DNA from: Carboxylicivirga longa
GTDB lineage: Bacteria; Bacteroidota; Bacteroidia; Bacteroidales; Marinilabiliaceae
NCBI RefSeq assembly: GCF_050589825.1
Contig: NZ_JBNGOZ010000005.1
Span: 62,001-126,000, forward strand
Direction: 5' to 3'
Length of the DNA stretch: 64,000 nucleotides
A program made the translations under genes and the position numbers. This document shows positions 54,293 through 63,259 of this stretch, one piece after another. Below the pieces are notes generated by a model. It did not search any database and had not been told where the DNA came from. It was given only the letters and a program-made list of their open reading frames with translations. The first letter of the stretch is position 1; every line of letters begins with the position of its first letter.

Positions 54293-56605
54293 TTATTGAC
54301 TTAGCTGTGTTACCACTTGCTTCAGCTCTTCGGCATCAGGGTATTTAACTAACATGCTTTCAGCCAGTGTGCGCGCCTTTTTGTTCATCCGGTTATTTAA
54401 GTAAAAACGCAGGAGCTCGGCATTGCTGTTGTACGAATCGACGAGCTTAATTTCCTTTTTCAGGTATTGCTCAGCTTTTATTTTATCACCTATGAAATCG
54501 AACATCATAGCAATGTTATGAGCCACCCTGGGGCGATCCGGATCTAAAGAGTATGCCTTTATCAAGTTTTTAAGCGAGGCATCATACTGCTGCATTTCTG
54601 ACAGCAACAGACCGAAGGAATAGAGCGCGGCAGCATCTTCGGGCTCCTCCTTCAGGTAGGCCTCGAACAGAGGCTTTGCCGCAGCATTTTTTTGCATGCG
54701 GTTGTAGAGATAGGCCAGGTTGAGCTTTACAAAGTGTAACTCTTCATCTTGCTCCAGCGCTTTCAGGTAGAATCGTTCAGCATCGTTGTATGCCCCCCGG
54801 TTATAGTAGAAATTGCCCAGGTTAAATTTGCCAATGGGGAAATCGGCGTTGTAAATCAAAATATCTTCATACTCTTTTATGGCTATATCATAGGCCTTGC
54901 GATGTTGCGCGGGTATTTGAGCATCGCCCATTGTTGACAGCATACGTGCTGCTTCGGTTCGCACCGCCTTGGTGTCGTCGCGTAGCATTGCAAACAGCCG
55001 ATCGGCGTCAGCCTCGCTGGTCATTTGAATGGCTCTTAGGGCAGCAAGGCGCATATCCGGATAGAGGCTGGACAGGTAGTTTTCTACCTCTTGTTTCAGG
55101 GTATCCTGAAAATAGTTACCCATGTATTGAATGGACAGGCTTCGGATACTGTGTGGGTAGAGGTCGTCGTTGATAATGCCTTTTAAGCGTTGTAGTCCTT
55201 CAGGCTTACCTTGTCGTGCGGCATCAAAGGCCTGGGCGAAATGAAAATTTCGATTTTCGCCATACCACTTGGTAATATAGTTTTCCGACCACTGATTGCT
55301 TTTATCAGCATGGCATTGATTACATGCGTTGGGTACTCCATATTTGATGGATAGATCGGGGCGCGGGATGCGGAAGCTATGGTCGCGCCGGTAATCAACG
55401 CCCATATAATATTGCCCATGCATGTGGCAATTGATGCACAGAGCACCGGAACCCACCTCAAACTTCACGCCCGAATCGGAGATGACAGCATCACCCTCCA
55501 TCCCTTCGGTTTTATGAAAATGGTGGTCGGGTGTGTCATATATGTCGCCAGTGTGGCATTGCAAACACAGTTTGTTATAGTCGGTTCCGAACAGCAACTT
55601 TCCGCTGTGCACATTGTGACAATCGTTGCACTGTACCTCACGTTCCTTGGTGTACATTTTACTTTGGATGAAGGAAGCATACACATAATCTTCCTCCAGT
55701 ATCTGACCATCGAGGTGCCAGGTCGGTACATCGGGCAGGTTGGGGATAATATGGTTATGAATGTTGTGGGTGCTATAATCGAAATCGCTGAGTGCACTGC
55801 GGCGCGAATGGCAGCGGGCACAGTTATCAACATACTGCTCGTTGCTGATGCCGCTGGTTTTTATGGGTAAGCCATAGTTTTCATATTCGTCACGGGCATA
55901 CTCAGGCAAAGCGGCCCACTTGAGGTGGTTCGACGAGGGGCCATGGCAGGCCTCGCAGCTTACATCAATCTCCGACCAGGTGGTGTGGTAAGTATCGTTA
56001 ATGTGATCATAGTTCTTCTGCAGGTTGGTGGAGTGGCAATCGGCACACATGCTGTTCCAGTTTTGTGCCTGATTGGTCCAGTGCAGCCAGTTGTCATGAT
56101 GTATATCTTCGTTGGTGTAGATGGAGTCCACCATGTGATACCATACACTGTCCAAGGTGTTCCAAGTGAGGGGGAGCGTTTGCAGGCGACCACCTTCAAA
56201 TTCAACCAGGAATTGCTGTAACGGGGTAAAGCCAAACACGTATTTTACCTCAAAATCCTGTAGGGTACCATCGGGGCCATCGGTATTCACCATAAACTTA
56301 CCGTCTTTTTTAAAGGCGCGGTGTGTCATGCCATTGCCTTCTATGCTCACATTGTTAAAGTTGGCCAGCACCGTTGAGTCAGTGGCGATATCCATGGCAC
56401 GGTCGTGATGAGACCCTAACCAATCGTTGTATTCGGGCAGATGGCATTCGATACAGGTCTCGCGTCCTACAAATTGGGGTGTTTGATCTGTTATGCCTGT
56501 TTGTGCCGGGCGGTAGGTCTGTATGAGCAGGTAGGCGGGAAATAGTAAAATTAAAGCACCGGCCAGTACCAGCATTAGGTTGTTATATCGTTGGGTATTA
56601 ATCAT
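54293..56605 (-). CDS. Octaheme c-type cytochrome with HEAT-like and TPR domains
   Basis: The protein has 770 residues. An N-terminal membrane anchor (about 9-29) leads to a periplasmic domain with eight CXXCH heme motifs at residues 51, 187, 217, 262, 326, 347, 390 and 428 (CIECH, CADCH, CEACH, CARCH, CNDCH, CLQCH, CINCH, CNQCH). The spacing and the first-heme region (FVGRETCIECHLPEYNDWLGSHH) are like the cytochrome c554/hydroxylamine-oxidoreductase-related multiheme proteins. HEAT-like helices (about 470-560) and TPR units (about 575-770; FPIGKFNLGNFYYNRGAYNDAERFYLKALEQD) follow. It is the third gene after cytochrome b and Rieske; its start overlaps the Rieske stop by one base (TAATG). It probably takes electrons from that complex. 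Confidence 0.9.
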   Translation of the reverse strand: MINTQRYNNLMLVLAGALILLFPAYLLIQTYRPAQTGITDQTPQFVGRETCIECHLPEYNDWLGSHHDRAMDIATDSTVLANFNNVSIEGNGMTHRAFKKDGKFMVNTDGPDGTLQDFEVKYVFGFTPLQQFLVEFEGGRLQTLPLTWNTLDSVWYHMVDSIYTNEDIHHDNWLHWTNQAQNWNSMCADCHSTNLQKNYDHINDTYHTTWSEIDVSCEACHGPSSNHLKWAALPEYARDEYENYGLPIKTSGISNEQYVDNCARCHSRRSALSDFDYSTHNIHNHIIPNLPDVPTWHLDGQILEEDYVYASFIQSKMYTKEREVQCNDCHNVHSGKLLFGTDYNKLCLQCHTGDIYDTPDHHFHKTEGMEGDAVISDSGVKFEVGSGALCINCHMHGQYYMGVDYRRDHSFRIPRPDLSIKYGVPNACNQCHADKSNQWSENYITKWYGENRNFHFAQAFDAARQGKPEGLQRLKGIINDDLYPHSIRSLSIQYMGNYFQDTLKQEVENYLSSLYPDMRLAALRAIQMTSEADADRLFAMLRDDTKAVRTEAARMLSTMGDAQIPAQHRKAYDIAIKEYEDILIYNADFPIGKFNLGNFYYNRGAYNDAERFYLKALEQDEELHFVKLNLAYLYNRMQKNAAAKPLFEAYLKEEPEDAAALYSFGLLLSEMQQYDASLKNLIKAYSLDPDRPRVAHNIAMMFDFIGDKIKAEQYLKKEIKLVDSYNSNAELLRFYLNNRMNKKARTLAESMLVKYPDAEELKQVVTQLSQ

Positions 56606-57078
56606 TACGCATAGCTTATTTGTGAACGGTTGTGCTTTGAACGTTTGATGGGTTTATTAGTGTTCACCCACACCCGACCATTGGCAATGGTAATGGGTAG
56701 GACATCTAGTGCCCTTGTGGCCGGGGGAGCCAGCACTTCGCCTCTTCGGTTGAAGGCTGAAGCATGACAGGGGCACAGAAATTTATCGTCTTTTTGTTTA
56801 TACTGAACAGCGCAGCCCAGGTGGGTACACTTGGTAGATAAAGCCAGAAAGCCACCATCCTTTAGGCGCGACAGGTAAAAACGCTCGCTGCTGAATGGGT
56901 AAACCTTGCCCTTATCAAACAGCGCTACTTCACCGGCATCGAACAGGCCGGTGGGTTGCGGCTGCTCACCTCCTTTCTTCAGGAGCTTAACAAATACATA
57001 CACCAATTCGAGTGATACAATGGTTAGTATGGCTCTTTTAATAAAGCGTCGTCGTGTTATTTTTTCTATAAAACTCAT
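56605..57078 (-). CDS. Rieske 2Fe-2S protein of a cytochrome bc-type complex
   Basis: The protein has 157 residues. A Tat-like N-terminus (RRRFIKRAILT) and one membrane anchor (about 14-34) hold it in the membrane. The cluster ligands are in STKCTHLGCAVQY and FLCPCHASAFNRRGEVL, giving C-T-H-x-G-C and C-P-C-H with two Cys and two His ligands plus the disulfide pair. It carries electrons from quinol at the cytochrome b Qo site. It lies 16 bases after the cytochrome b gene and overlaps the octaheme cytochrome gene by one base. Confidence 0.95.
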   Translation of the reverse strand: MSFIEKITRRRFIKRAILTIVSLELVYVFVKLLKKGGEQPQPTGLFDAGEVALFDKGKVYPFSSERFYLSRLKDGGFLALSTKCTHLGCAVQYKQKDDKFLCPCHASAFNRRGEVLAPPATRALDVLPITIANGRVWVNTNKPIKRSKHNRSQISYA

Positions 57079-57094
57079 CAGTTGTTTTTAATCG

Positions 57095-58369
57095 TTAGGC
57101 AAATAAATGCATTCCCTCTCCCCGCAGCAGGCTGCCCACCAAGGTCATTACCAGGTAAGACGTTAATAATATGCTTACTACGCTCATTATCAGCTCTAGC
57201 GCATTGGCTTTGAGTTTTATTTTTACAATGGCAATAAAAGCAGCGCCCGGAACCATGTATAGTAGTAAGGGTAAAAGTCCGGTGGTAAGTAGTATGGGTG
57301 CTTCGGGCCACCAGGCTTGGAATTTAAGAAAGTATTCGGTACCCGGTATGATGAGTAAAGTAATGAACAGGGCATAAATAATTGAATATACGGTGATGGC
57401 TTTGCCCTTGGGGCTATTAAACCAAACGCCTACATTTACCTCTAATCCTTTTATATATGGAATGTAAACAAACAGAGCGATGACAAGAAGCGGCACGATA
57501 AAGATACCAATGCCCGGATGCAGGTGCAGTAGCAGCTCCTGAAAGCCCATAAAATACCAGGGGGCCTTGCTGGGGTTAGGACTCTCCAAAGGGTTGGCCT
57601 TGTCAAGTAAAGGGGCGTTTACCAGCATAGAAGAAAGGAGGATGGCCAGCAGAAGTCCCAGGGCTACTACAATTTCCTTGTAGAGAAGTTCCGGATGCGT
57701 CTTTACCATTTCTGTCTTAGTGCTGTCAGCCACTGTCACTCCCTTGGCTTTACGCACCAGCCAGAAGTGGATACTCATTACAAAAACCATTAACAAAGGC
57801 AACAAGCCTGTGTGGAAATGATAAAAGCGCAAAAGGGTGCCCTCATTCACCTCGCTGCCACCCCGCACCAATGAGGCAAGGGCATCGCCAATCAGGGGTA
57901 TATAGCTGAGCATGTTGGTCATAATGGTTACCGCCCAATAGGCCAGTTGATCCCATGGAAGTAGGTAGCCTGTGAAGTTCGACATAATGACTAAAAACAT
58001 TAATAATAAGCCGTACAACCAGTTTTTACGTCGTTCGTGATAAATGGAGTTGCTGTAAAATACCCGGATGAGGTGTAAGAAAGAAACAATAACCAGCAGC
58101 ATGCCACACCAATAATGCATATTACGAAGCAGCTGACCAAAAAATACTTCCTGTTGCAGGTATTGAATGGAGTCATATGCACCTTTGACAGAAGGCACAT
58201 AGACAAAGCGAAGCAGCATGCCACTAATAAAGAGTAAGATAAACAGTAAGGCGGCAATGCCTCCTAAGCCAAAGGTGCGGGTGTATTTTATAGCTTGTTT
58301 GTTAACCCTTGGCGGATGCAGGTGTAACAGAAATTTGGTAATTGCTTTTTGTGTTGCCGGATTATTCAT
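57095..58369 (-). CDS. Cytochrome b (fused b6/subunit IV type) of a bc complex
   Basis: The protein has 424 residues with about 8-9 membrane helices. Two heme pairs are ligated by His in MHYWCGMLLVIVSFLHLIR and FYHFHTGLLPLLMVFVMSIHFW. GYLLPWDQLAYW is the conserved Qo-side strand. The PEWY-like site reads KAPWYFMGFQELLLHLHPG, the A-P-W-Y variant seen in Firmicutes and deltaproteobacteria. The N-terminal b6 and C-terminal subunit IV parts are on one chain. It is the membrane core for quinol oxidation, in an operon with Rieske and an octaheme cytochrome. No cytochrome c1 or cytochrome f gene is present. Confidence 0.94.
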   Translation of the reverse strand: MNNPATQKAITKFLLHLHPPRVNKQAIKYTRTFGLGGIAALLFILLFISGMLLRFVYVPSVKGAYDSIQYLQQEVFFGQLLRNMHYWCGMLLVIVSFLHLIRVFYSNSIYHERRKNWLYGLLLMFLVIMSNFTGYLLPWDQLAYWAVTIMTNMLSYIPLIGDALASLVRGGSEVNEGTLLRFYHFHTGLLPLLMVFVMSIHFWLVRKAKGVTVADSTKTEMVKTHPELLYKEIVVALGLLLAILLSSMLVNAPLLDKANPLESPNPSKAPWYFMGFQELLLHLHPGIGIFIVPLLVIALFVYIPYIKGLEVNVGVWFNSPKGKAITVYSIIYALFITLLIIPGTEYFLKFQAWWPEAPILLTTGLLPLLLYMVPGAAFIAIVKIKLKANALELIMSVVSILLTSYLVMTLVGSLLRGEGMHLFA

Positions 58370-58414
58370 TTCTTGGTGTTTTGGTGCTAAAATAACAGCA
58401 TTACTCGTAATTTA

Positions 58415-59167
58415 TTAATTCATCCAATAAAATTTCTGACGCAGGGTGATTTGAAATATGGAGCTGGTTGATGCAGGCCTTTCATGACTGCTCTTGCTAT
58501 GTTGCAGATAATGGTTAATGTCGGCACTTAGTTTCGAACTGATCTGGTAGCCCAGCCCCAGACCATAACGTCCCTGTGTTAAAAAAACATCATCAGCCTC
58601 TTCGTATACATTAAAGTAGAGTTCGGCCGAGGCACTGTAGAAGAGTGACTTGGGAGCGATGGCTTTACCGTCGAAACGCCCTTGATGCGAAATGCGGTAG
58701 CGTAGGCGCATCTTAAAATATTTATCATCAGAACTGCGGAAAATACGCTCTTCCAAACGGAAACGATGTTGTAGTGCTGAGCTTTTAAAGCGTGGATAGG
58801 ACGCGTTCAGGGATTGGTGGGGCCGGTATTCATGGCGTATGTTTTTGCTTTCCTTCTCTGATCCCGGGTTGGTATGCAAAGTAAATACCCGGTTATACAT
58901 CAATCCGGCGTCTACTTTAATAAGGTGAGAAACAATGGTCTGAAGGCTACCCCGAAAGCCCCAACGCGTCCATGTATTATCGCCCAGCCCCAGGTATGAG
59001 CCTGCATCAAGGTTCAGTCTGTATTTGGTGCCGAGGCGGTGTTGTTGCACGTAAATGGATCGCAGTTCTCCTGCATTATTAAATATGCGAAAGTCAATAT
59101 TTTGCTGTGCCTTGCCATAAAAGAGTGGCGTAATAATAAAAAGTATAAGTATTGTAATTGGTTTCAT
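58415..59167 (-). CDS. DUF2490-like outer-membrane protein
   Basis: The protein has 250 residues with a signal peptide (1-20, ending GKAQ). The rest alternates strands, with LQHRFRLEERIF and FKMRLRYRISHQ, typical of DUF2490, and it ends in FQITLRQKFYWMN, barrel-like. It lies 45 bases upstream of cytochrome b and is likely first in the same transcript. It could form a pore for the respiratory substrate, but this is inference from position. DUF2490 has no assigned function. Confidence 0.78.
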   Translation of the reverse strand: MKPITILILFIITPLFYGKAQQNIDFRIFNNAGELRSIYVQQHRLGTKYRLNLDAGSYLGLGDNTWTRWGFRGSLQTIVSHLIKVDAGLMYNRVFTLHTNPGSEKESKNIRHEYRPHQSLNASYPRFKSSALQHRFRLEERIFRSSDDKYFKMRLRYRISHQGRFDGKAIAPKSLFYSASAELYFNVYEEADDVFLTQGRYGLGLGYQISSKLSADINHYLQHSKSSHERPASTSSIFQITLRQKFYWMN

Positions 59168-59270
59168 TCTTTCACACCCTATTCAACCCAAATACTTTCG
59201 GATTGTTATTAACAGTAAAGGTGACAAAGATATCAATTATCATCTGGTATTTGTCCATAAAAACTAAGAT

Positions 59271-60488
59271 ATGAGTTCAAACACTTATCCCATAATAGCC
59301 GTTGGTGCGAGCATTGCCGCCATAAGCTTTATCCGCACTTTGCGCAAGCACAACGATCAGCGTCCTGTCTTGTTAATACATGGCGAAGATCGCCTACCCT
59401 ATAAACGTACCAAGATTAACAAAAATATGGTGCGTGGCTTTGGTAAAGATGATTTTAAGATGGCGGACCCGCAGTGGTATTCCGATCAGAATGTTACTCT
59501 GCTGTACGATCGGGTGATTAATATAGATAGTAATGAACGGATGATCAGTACGAAAAGCGGGAAGGTTTTTAGTTATGGCAAACTATTGCTGGCCACCGGT
59601 GCCATCTCAGTAGTGCCTGTTATTAGTGGTCTTGATAGCCAGCAAATACACAGTGTTCAAAATGCTGCTGATGTAGATAGGGTATTGGCGGCATGTAATA
59701 ATAAGCAACGCTTCCTGATTATTGGAGCCGGTGTTGAAGGCATCGAAACGGCTGATCAGCTTGTGCGTAAAGGTAAGCAGGTGATTGTGGCCAATCGTAT
59801 GCAATTACCCTTGCAAAAATTATTTCCTGAAACGATTACCCGATTGCTCGAGGAGCGGATGGAAGCGCACGGGGTAAGGCTCTTTAAGGGCGTGTCGGTC
59901 AATAGCATCACTGAGGTCGATGGCGTGTATCATACCCGTCTGAATGGTGAAAACCTTGAGTTTGATGCTGTGATCGCCTGTACTGGTGCCTTGCCCAATG
60001 TGGAGCTGGGGCGTAAAGCAGGCCTTAAGGTAGGGCAAGGTATTATTGTGGACGAATATTTGCAAACCTCTGATAAGGATATTCTGGCAGCGGGCGATGT
60101 GGCTCAGCATAAGAACGGGGTGGTTACGGGACTGTGGCATGCTGCCGAGCATCAGGGGCAGCTGGCAGCTTTAAATCTGTTGGATAAGCCTAGTGCTCAT
60201 ACCCTGCCTCCCTTCCGGTTAAAAACAAATGTGTTTGGTTTATATCTTTTTTCAGGCGGTTACGAGGCGGTTATTCCTGATGTTGATGAGGTGCAGGAGC
60301 AAAGGCATGGTAATATACTGCGTATCATGTATTTTTCAGAAGGAAAACTGAAGGCGGTTGTTTTTGCGAATGATGGTGATCGGGCTAAGCTGTATCAACA
60401 AGCTCTATTTGAGCGCTGGGATAAGAAAAGGGTGGCGCATGAGTTGCCCTTACCACCAAAGATGAGTTTTTTGTTTTCGCTCTCGTAA
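59271..60488 (+). CDS. FAD-dependent pyridine-nucleotide-disulfide-type oxidoreductase
   Basis: The protein has 405 residues. It has two Rossmann parts: an FAD domain starting IIAVGASIAAISFIRTLR, with a Ser where the third dinucleotide-binding Gly usually sits, and an NAD(P)H domain with FLIIGAGVEGIETADQLVRKG. The FAD-closing motif is ILAAGDVAQH. A C-terminal interface domain follows (about 315-405). There is no CXXXXC redox pair, so it resembles ferredoxin or rubredoxin reductases rather than disulfide enzymes. The acceptor is unknown. It stands alone upstream of arcA with 151 bases between. Confidence 0.88.
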   Translation: MSSNTYPIIAVGASIAAISFIRTLRKHNDQRPVLLIHGEDRLPYKRTKINKNMVRGFGKDDFKMADPQWYSDQNVTLLYDRVINIDSNERMISTKSGKVFSYGKLLLATGAISVVPVISGLDSQQIHSVQNAADVDRVLAACNNKQRFLIIGAGVEGIETADQLVRKGKQVIVANRMQLPLQKLFPETITRLLEERMEAHGVRLFKGVSVNSITEVDGVYHTRLNGENLEFDAVIACTGALPNVELGRKAGLKVGQGIIVDEYLQTSDKDILAAGDVAQHKNGVVTGLWHAAEHQGQLAALNLLDKPSAHTLPPFRLKTNVFGLYLFSGGYEAVIPDVDEVQEQRHGNILRIMYFSEGKLKAVVFANDGDRAKLYQQALFERWDKKRVAHELPLPPKMSFLFSLS

Positions 60489-60595
60489 ATGGGCATATTA
60501 ACTGTATATTTATGCCATGAAGATGTATATTAATGCCTCGTTATAAACTTATTAAAGAAGTGCATTCAATCATTTTTTTAATGGATCATGGTTTT

Positions 60596-60603
60596 TAAAT
60601 TTG
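60596..60603 (+). promoter_or_regulatory. -7 element setting the arginine deiminase start
   Basis: TAAATTTG. An in-frame TTG at 60601 lies inside it and is not a start codon. The ATG at 60640 is 36 bases downstream. Confidence 0.5.
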
Positions 60604-60639
60604 CGACACGAAGAACCTAAAATTTTAAACCAATTGTCC

Positions 60640-61902
60640 ATGATAAAAACCATTGATACCGGTGTCTTCTCTGAGATAGGAGAGCTGGAAGGTGTTATTT
60701 TGCACACGCCGGGGAAGGAAGTGGAAAACATGACCCCATCCAATGCTGAGCGAGCCCTGTATAGTGATATTCTGAATTTATCGGTAGCCGTGGAGGAGTA
60801 CCGGCAGTTTGCTGGTGTGCTCGAAACAGTGACACCGACCTATCAGGTCAAAGATTTGCTGGCTGAGATATTGGAGCAGCCTAAAATAAAGCTAAGCCTG
60901 ATAGAGAAAATATGTACTTATGAGCAGGTGTTAAATATCAAAGAAGATTTGTTGGCCTTACCTGCCCCAGAGCTGGCACGCCAGCTTATTGAGGGTGTGA
61001 GCCAAAAGACGGATTCACTGACTACCTTTTTGTCAGACGATCGTTATTCGTTGCGGCCGCTTCATAATTTCTTTTTTACCCGCGATGCCAGTGTAAGCAT
61101 GTACGATAAAGTGCTTATTTCAAAAATGGCCAATAAGGTGCGCGAACGCGAGGCCATGGTAATGGAAGCCATCTTTAATCATTCCGATCGTTTTAGAACG
61201 CAAACGGTAAATCCCCTTAATTTTTATAATGTGGGTGTCGAATCGATGATCGAGGGTGGTGATGTGCACATTGCGCGCGAAGATGTGTTGGTGATCGGTA
61301 ATAGTGCCCGTACATCGTCGCAGGGTATTGACTTCATTGTCAATCAATTGAAGCAGCGTAAGGAGCGGCAGTATGTTGTGGTGCAACAGTTGCCCTCCCA
61401 GCCCGAGTCATTCATACACCTTGATATGGTTTTTACCTTTCTGGATAGAGATGCTTGCATGGTGTATGAGCCCCTGATTATGAAAGACAGTCGTTACAGT
61501 ACCATATTAATTACGGTGGATAATGGAGAAGTGGCCTCCATAGAGAAGAAGTCTAACCTGGTGAGCTGCCTGAAAGAGTTGGGAATGGATATGAAGCCTA
61601 TTTACTGCGGTGGATCGGGTGATATATGGACACAGGAGCGGGAGCAGTGGCATAGTGGTGCTAACTTCTTTGCGATGGCACCGGGTAAGGTGTTGGGCTA
61701 TGCTCGTAATGTGCATACCATGGAAGAGATGAATAAGCATGGTTTTGAGATTCTTAAGGCCAATGATGTAATCAGCGGTGAAGTAAAAGTAGCCGATTAT
61801 GACAAGTGTGTGGTTACGATTGGCGGATCAGAATTATCGCGTGGAGGAGGTGGTGCCCGATGCATGAGTATGCCGGTGCGCCGTAAGCCGGTTAGCTGGT
61901 AG
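60640..61902 (+). CDS. arcA: Arginine deiminase
   Basis: The start is the ATG at 60640, because the longer frame would begin inside the promoter. The protein has 420 residues. It hydrolyses arginine to citrulline and ammonia. Catalytic positions are FTRDAS (Asp), MIEGGDVHI (Glu), QWHSGANFFAMAPG (His) and GGGGARCMSMP with the nucleophile Cys near the C-terminus. The N-terminal LEGVILHTPGKEVENMTP is also typical. No arcB (ornithine transcarbamylase), arcC or arcD is nearby, so this copy is not in an arginine-fermentation operon. It is convergent with sucC, sharing one terminator. Confidence 0.95.
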   Translation: MIKTIDTGVFSEIGELEGVILHTPGKEVENMTPSNAERALYSDILNLSVAVEEYRQFAGVLETVTPTYQVKDLLAEILEQPKIKLSLIEKICTYEQVLNIKEDLLALPAPELARQLIEGVSQKTDSLTTFLSDDRYSLRPLHNFFFTRDASVSMYDKVLISKMANKVREREAMVMEAIFNHSDRFRTQTVNPLNFYNVGVESMIEGGDVHIAREDVLVIGNSARTSSQGIDFIVNQLKQRKERQYVVVQQLPSQPESFIHLDMVFTFLDRDACMVYEPLIMKDSRYSTILITVDNGEVASIEKKSNLVSCLKELGMDMKPIYCGGSGDIWTQEREQWHSGANFFAMAPGKVLGYARNVHTMEEMNKHGFEILKANDVISGEVKVADYDKCVVTIGGSELSRGGGGARCMSMPVRRKPVSW

Positions 61903-61916
61903 TACTATGCTGAAAA

Positions 61917-61960
61917 TATAAAAGCGGGAAAATCACTGAGTGGTCATCCCGCTTTTTAAA
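61917..61960. terminator. Shared terminator between arcA and sucC
   Basis: Arms aaagcggga (61921-61929) and tcccgcttt (61947-61955) have T-rich flanks on both strands. It lies between two converging genes and can serve both. Confidence 0.85.
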
Positions 61961-61971
61961 ACTGTGGCTTC

Positions 61972-63162
61972 CTAATTCACAATTTCTTGCACGCGATCAG
62001 CTGCTTCCTGCAGGGTGATGGCGGAGTACACTTTAAGTCCCGATTCATCTATGATTTTTTTACCTCCCTCGGCATTGGTACCTTGTAGGCGTACAATGAT
62101 GGGGATGTTTATTTCACCAATGTTTTTATAGGCTTCAACAACACCATTGGCAACGCGGTCGCAGCGTACAATCCCTCCAAAAATGTTAATGAGTATGGCT
62201 TTTACATTGGGGTCATCCAAAATAATTTTGAGACCCGCTTCTACAGTACTGGCATTAGCACCACCCCCCACATCCAGGAAGTTAGCAGGATCGCCGCCCG
62301 ACAGCTTAATGATATCCATTGTGGCCATGGCAAGGCCTGCGCCATTTACCATACAGCCCACATTGCCATCAAGTTTTACAAAGTTAAGGTTGCTTTTAGC
62401 GGCTTCGGTCTCGGCAGGATCTTCCTCCGAGAGGTCACGCAAGGCAGCATAGTCTGGATGACGGAACAGAGCGTTATCATCAAGATTTACTTTAGCATCT
62501 ACCGCCAGTATTTTATCATCCGATGTTTTTAGTACCGGATTGATTTCAAACATGGATGAGTCGGTGGCTTCGTAGGCCTTGTATAAGGCAGATACAAATT
62601 GGGTCATGGACTTCATGGCGGCACCTGACAGCCCTAGGTTAAAGGCGATTTTACGGGTCTGGAAGGCTTGAAGACCAAGGCCGGGATCTATTTCTTCTTT
62701 ATGGATAAGGTGGGGGGTTTTGTCGGCTACCTCTTCTATGTCCATACCTCCTTCGGTGGAGTACATGATGATATTTTTACCGCTACTTCGGTTGAGTAAT
62801 ACACTCATATAAAATTCGGCCGTTGGATTTTCACCAGGGTAATATACATCCTGGGCAATCAGTACCTTGTTAACCTTCTTACCATCAGATCCCGTTTGAT
62901 GGGTAATTAGGTTCATACCAATAATCTGTTTCGATAGTTGCTTTACTTCATCGAGCGACTTGGCTAATTTTACACCACCGCCTTTCCCGCGTCCGCCCGC
63001 GTGTATCTGTGCTTTCACTACCCACCAGCTGGTTCCCGTTTCGGCTTGCAGCCGCTTAGCGGCCTCAACTGCTTTCTCTGGTGTGTCGGCTACAATGCCT
63101 TCCTGTATGGCTACACCAAATGATTTTAGTATTTCTTTTCCTTGGTACTCATGAATATTCAT
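61972..63162 (-). CDS. sucC: Succinate--CoA ligase, ADP/GDP-forming, beta subunit
   Basis: The protein has 396 residues. It is the ATP-grasp subunit of the TCA-cycle enzyme making succinate and ATP/GTP from succinyl-CoA. Motifs are MNIHEYQGKEILKSFGV, KAQIHAGGRGKGGGVKLA, MFEINPVLKT, DAKVNLDDNALFRH and FLDVGGGANASTVEAGLKIILDD. The usual partner sucD (alpha subunit) is not adjacent on this strand in the window. It is divergent from the RNA methyltransferase gene. Confidence 0.97.
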   Translation of the reverse strand: MNIHEYQGKEILKSFGVAIQEGIVADTPEKAVEAAKRLQAETGTSWWVVKAQIHAGGRGKGGGVKLAKSLDEVKQLSKQIIGMNLITHQTGSDGKKVNKVLIAQDVYYPGENPTAEFYMSVLLNRSSGKNIIMYSTEGGMDIEEVADKTPHLIHKEEIDPGLGLQAFQTRKIAFNLGLSGAAMKSMTQFVSALYKAYEATDSSMFEINPVLKTSDDKILAVDAKVNLDDNALFRHPDYAALRDLSEEDPAETEAAKSNLNFVKLDGNVGCMVNGAGLAMATMDIIKLSGGDPANFLDVGGGANASTVEAGLKIILDDPNVKAILINIFGGIVRCDRVANGVVEAYKNIGEINIPIIVRLQGTNAEGGKKIIDESGLKVYSAITLQEAADRVQEIVN

Positions 63163-63233
63163 AATTAGCGGGATTTAGTATTTCTACAAAAGGGTACATT
63201 TATTATTAATTATCTTAGAAACAGGAATAGTGC

Positions 63234-63241
63234 TATTTTTG
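63234..63241 (+). promoter_or_regulatory. -7 element of the SpoU methyltransferase gene
   Basis: TATTTTTG, 19 bases before the ATG at 63260. No good -33 TTG was found. Confidence 0.5.
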
Positions 63242-63259
63242 TTGTCAAAATAATGATGA

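Noticed and set aside
55379..55870. 163-codon plus-strand frame inside the octaheme cytochrome gene
   Set aside because: Antisense to the CXXCH-rich region, with no independent evidence.
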